A stretch of 64,000 nt of DNA. It comes from an uncultured Roseburia sp. (GTDB lineage Bacteria > Bacillota > Clostridia > Lachnospirales > Lachnospiraceae). The stretch's first letter is position 1, and each line of letters begins with the position of its first letter. The position numbers and the translations under genes are program-made. The notes below the pieces were generated by a model, which had not been told where the DNA came from, did no database searches, and was given only the letters and a program-made list of their open reading frames with translations. The stretch lies in contig CANRSX010000008.1 in the NCBI GenBank assembly GCA_947642555.1, positions 1 through 64,000 of the forward strand. Direction: 5' to 3'. Positions 61,932 to 64,000 of the stretch are shown here, piece by piece.

Positions 61932-62056
61932 CGGGATAACCCGCTTCTGAAAGCTGCATATTCTTTCAGCATTTCGCTGTATTCCGGCTTTTCATAAACA
62001 CCTTTCAAAATCCGTCGGAGCGTACCCGCCTGTGTAATCGTACATTCAATTTTTAC

Positions 62057-62974
62057 TTAAAGCTGATACAAAATTTCTCCAATATCTCCATTGATACAAA
62101 TAGATTTCTTTTTTATTTCATCCGGCGCATATGCCTCTCCGTAGTTCAGGCAGACATAAACAGCATCCTTCCATTCATGCGTCATGCGCCAAAAGCTGTA
62201 TTTTACGATTGCCGGCGTATTGAATCCGACTGCTGCCTCTAAAAACAGCACTTTCCTGTTCTGATGTTTTCGGAGAAATTCTGCATACCGCTCCGAGGCC
62301 AGATGCCATCCTTCATCCTCCGCAAAGGTATGGTCTGCCCGGAGGTTCATGCTCATGGGTTCCCCGCACCTCGGGCAATGCGGAACAAGATCCGACGGAA
62401 CCGCCATTTCAGGTGACACGCCTTCCGGCAGAATCAATGCACCATCCGGATCAGTCACATAGCCCTGTGCTTCCACCATGCTCCGGATAACGGTCTCATT
62501 ATCATAAGTATTCGGATGACAGGGCCTGCTGCACTGAAACAGCCCATAATCCCCCTGGGTGTAGAACAGCCGTTTTTTATCAAATCCGGCCTTTTGGAAG
62601 CAGTGATCTACATTCGTGGTCAGGACAAAATAATCTTTGTCTTTCACCAGTTCATACAGCTTCTGGTAAACCGGTTTCGGCGCATCCATATACCGGTTGA
62701 TATAGATATACCGGCTCCAGTACGCCCAATGTTCTTCCAGCGTATCGTATGGGTGGAACCCGCCGGAATACATATCCCTGAAATGATACTTTTCCGCAAA
62801 GTCATGGAAGTATCTCTCAAAGCGTTCTCCTGTATATGTGAAACCCGCCGAAGTGGATAATCCCGCACCTGCTCCTATAATGATCGCATCTGCTTTCTGT
62901 AAAAGCTCTCTGAAACGCTCCGCTTTATCCGAGCAGTCTTTTGTAAATGTCGTAATCTTCCTGTTTGAAAACAT
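62057..62974 (-). CDS. Class M sirtuin (SirTM), probable protein ADP-ribosyltransferase
   Basis: The protein has 305 residues with a Rossmann-type sirtuin core: GAGAGLSTSAGF (about 34-45), TTNVDHCFQKAG (N121, D123) and Q140 in FYTQGDYG. Ordinary sirtuins have His at that last position (HG); the Gln is the mark of SirTM enzymes, which ADP-ribosylate a lipoylated GcvH-like protein. Zinc ligands appear as CSRPC and CPRCG. ATG 62974 follows AAGGTGG and overlaps the macrodomain gene by 50 bases, so translation is coupled. It was named from the family; GcvH-L and LplA2 genes are not in this window. Confidence 0.9.
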   Translation of the reverse strand: MFSNRKITTFTKDCSDKAERFRELLQKADAIIIGAGAGLSTSAGFTYTGERFERYFHDFAEKYHFRDMYSGGFHPYDTLEEHWAYWSRYIYINRYMDAPKPVYQKLYELVKDKDYFVLTTNVDHCFQKAGFDKKRLFYTQGDYGLFQCSRPCHPNTYDNETVIRSMVEAQGYVTDPDGALILPEGVSPEMAVPSDLVPHCPRCGEPMSMNLRADHTFAEDEGWHLASERYAEFLRKHQNRKVLFLEAAVGFNTPAIVKYSFWRMTHEWKDAVYVCLNYGEAYAPDEIKKKSICINGDIGEILYQL

Positions 62975-63704
62975 TGAATACCACCTTTTCAAGCCTTTTA
63001 TCTGCCTGCAAAAAACGGGCAACTGTCTGTACCGCAATTTCAGCCGCTTTTTCCTGCGGAAAATGAAATTCTCCTGTGGAAATGCAGCAAAAAGCGATGC
63101 TCTTTAAGCCTTTATCAGATGCCAGTTCCAAACAGGATTTATAACAATCCGCAAGCTGCTCACAATGCTTTTTTGTTAAAACGCCAGATACAATCGGTCC
63201 GACTGTGTGAATGACATAGCTGCATGGGAGATTGAATGCGGGTGTAATTTTCGCTTTTCCTGTCGGCTCGTCATGTCCCTGCTTTGTCATCAGCTCATCG
63301 CAGGCCAGACGCAGCTGGATACCGCTGACGCTGTGAATGATGTTATCCACGCAGGAATGGCATGGCACAAAGCAGCCCCTTAAAGCACTGTTGGCGGCAT
63401 TGACAATCGCATCTGTCTTTAATGTGGTAATATCACCGCGCCAAAGGACAAGTTTATGACTGACAGGCGATGCGGGCAGGGCATTACTGTCGGTGATCCC
63501 TTTTTTCTCAACCTCTGCACTTAGATATTCGTCCTGCACGTTCAGAAATTCCTTTCCAATCGGACGAGGGGAGCGTATGTTCATAAGGCTTCTAAGCAGC
63601 CGTTTCTGTTCTTCCGTATTATCTGGAATTTCCATATCCTTATATTGCGGCAGCTCTGATAAAAGCTCCTTAATCAGATATCGTCTTTTTTCGCTATGTG
63701 TCAT
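62925..63704 (-). CDS. Zinc-type macrodomain protein, probable ADP-ribosyl hydrolase
   Basis: The protein has 259 residues. An N-terminal helical extension (1-80) precedes the macrodomain: WRGDITTLKTDAIVNAANSA (about 88-107), then GCFVPCHSCVDNIIHSVSG (about 110-128), with the Cys/His/Cys zinc ligands of the Zn-macro subfamily, and ISTGEFHFPQEKAAEIA near the end. Zn-macrodomain enzymes remove the ADP-ribose that SirTM adds. It starts with an AAGGAGG site and is directly upstream of the SirTM gene. Opposing writer and eraser in one operon is the known arrangement. Confidence 0.92.
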   Translation of the reverse strand: MTHSEKRRYLIKELLSELPQYKDMEIPDNTEEQKRLLRSLMNIRSPRPIGKEFLNVQDEYLSAEVEKKGITDSNALPASPVSHKLVLWRGDITTLKTDAIVNAANSALRGCFVPCHSCVDNIIHSVSGIQLRLACDELMTKQGHDEPTGKAKITPAFNLPCSYVIHTVGPIVSGVLTKKHCEQLADCYKSCLELASDKGLKSIAFCCISTGEFHFPQEKAAEIAVQTVARFLQADKRLEKVVFNVFKQEDYDIYKRLLG

Positions 63705-63792
63705 GGCTCAATCCTCCTTTATCCCAGAAGCCTTTCTGTCTGTGTCACTGCGCTCCCCTTCCTGCTGCCCGCAAAGGGCAGATCGGGCCGGC

Positions 63793-64000
63793 CTATTCCG
63801 CCACAACAGAAATCCTCTGCTGAATGTGAGCTCCGTTTAACGCTTCATCAACCATGGCAACCGCATAGTCGGCATAACTGATTACGCTTTCCCCCTTAGC
63901 GTTCAGCGTCAGCTCTTCGCCGCCCAGAATGTATGCTCCGGTTTTTGCTCCGTCCGCCTGAAAATCTCCGGCAGGGCTTACATACGTCCATTTTACATCC
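63793..64000 (-). CDS. NAD(P)-binding oxidoreductase (NmrA/YwnB-like SDR), C-terminal part
   Basis: Only the last 68 codons are in the window; the gene continues beyond 64000. The visible part reads WTYVSPAGDFQADG, YILGGEEL, ISYADYAVAMVDE and ends RISVVAE. This is the C-terminus of atypical short-chain dehydrogenase-like NAD(P)-binding proteins (BVR-B/YwnB group), which reduce flavins or quinones or act as regulators. The 88 bases to the macrodomain start hold no evident terminator, so the two could be co-transcribed. Confidence 0.8.
   Translation of the reverse strand, partial: DVKWTYVSPAGDFQADGAKTGAYILGGEELTLNAKGESVISYADYAVAMVDEALNGAHIQQRISVVAE

Noticed and set aside
1-64000. tRNA, rRNA, CRISPR array, prophage or plasmid origin
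   Set aside because: No T-loop-like tRNA pattern, no rRNA stretches, no regularly spaced repeats, and no integrase, terminase or replication initiator gene were seen.

Overview
The window looks like chromosome of a gut-type Lachnospiraceae/Clostridia bacterium. Supporting signs are moderate-to-high GC with GC-rich wobble positions, strong AGGAGG-type ribosome binding sites, the SCIFF/ranthipeptide pair (scfA/scfB) typical of Clostridia, the tig-clpP-clpX-lon-ysxC protein quality-control block, and three LplB/LplC-type sugar ABC importers with YesM/YesN two-component systems. No rRNA, tRNA or CRISPR array was seen. Almost everything between 1.3 and 49.9 kb, and between 51.3 and 57.4 kb, is on the minus strand.

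Layout. 0-6 kb: a membrane-anchored MerR regulator (+), glyA, an AAA-ATPase/PD-(D/E)XK protein and a MATE exporter. 6-11.5 kb: a DUF1294 protein, fused secDF, the SCIFF maturase scfB, the SCIFF precursor scfA, a TIGR04086-type membrane protein and an aldose epimerase. 11.5-13.3 kb: an IlvD/Edd dehydratase. 13.4-14.5 kb: an AT-rich lone ParA-like ATPase with its own consensus promoter and palindromic operator. 14.5-19.1 kb: a TetR regulator and a large RND exporter. 19.1-22.5 kb: two copies of a structured repeat, a 45-aa membrane protein, a Uma2 remnant, a second MATE exporter and a TetR regulator. 22.5-25.7 kb: pyruvate kinase, an unknown protein and a decayed NACHT gene. 25.7-32.1 kb: ysxC, lon, clpX, clpP and tig.

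32.3-51.3 kb is carbohydrate territory. It holds an aldo/keto reductase, a GH106-like hydrolase, a type I toxin/antisense RNA candidate, importer 1 with its YesMN system, a HipA-like kinase, a ROK fructokinase, a GH32 invertase/fructanase, importer 2 and a divergent LacI regulator with a perfect palindromic operator. Importer 2, GH32 and fructokinase form a coherent pathway: uptake of a fructose-containing oligosaccharide, cytoplasmic hydrolysis, then fructose phosphorylation. None of the three importers has a local ATPase, so a shared MsmX-type ATPase elsewhere is inferred.

51.3-52.9 kb is an AT-rich AbiE-type toxin-antitoxin pair with a promoter built into a 19-bp inverted repeat. 52.9-61 kb is importer 3, a MoaF-like protein and a divergent YesN/YesM pair. 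61-64 kb carries a YitT protein, then a zinc-type macrodomain protein overlapping a class M sirtuin (SirTM), a reversible ADP-ribosylation module, and the C-terminal end of an NAD(P)-binding oxidoreductase cut by the window edge.

The items most worth following are the SirTM/macrodomain pair, the covarying structured repeat, the holin-like toxin/antisense RNA locus and the SCIFF-SecDF cluster.
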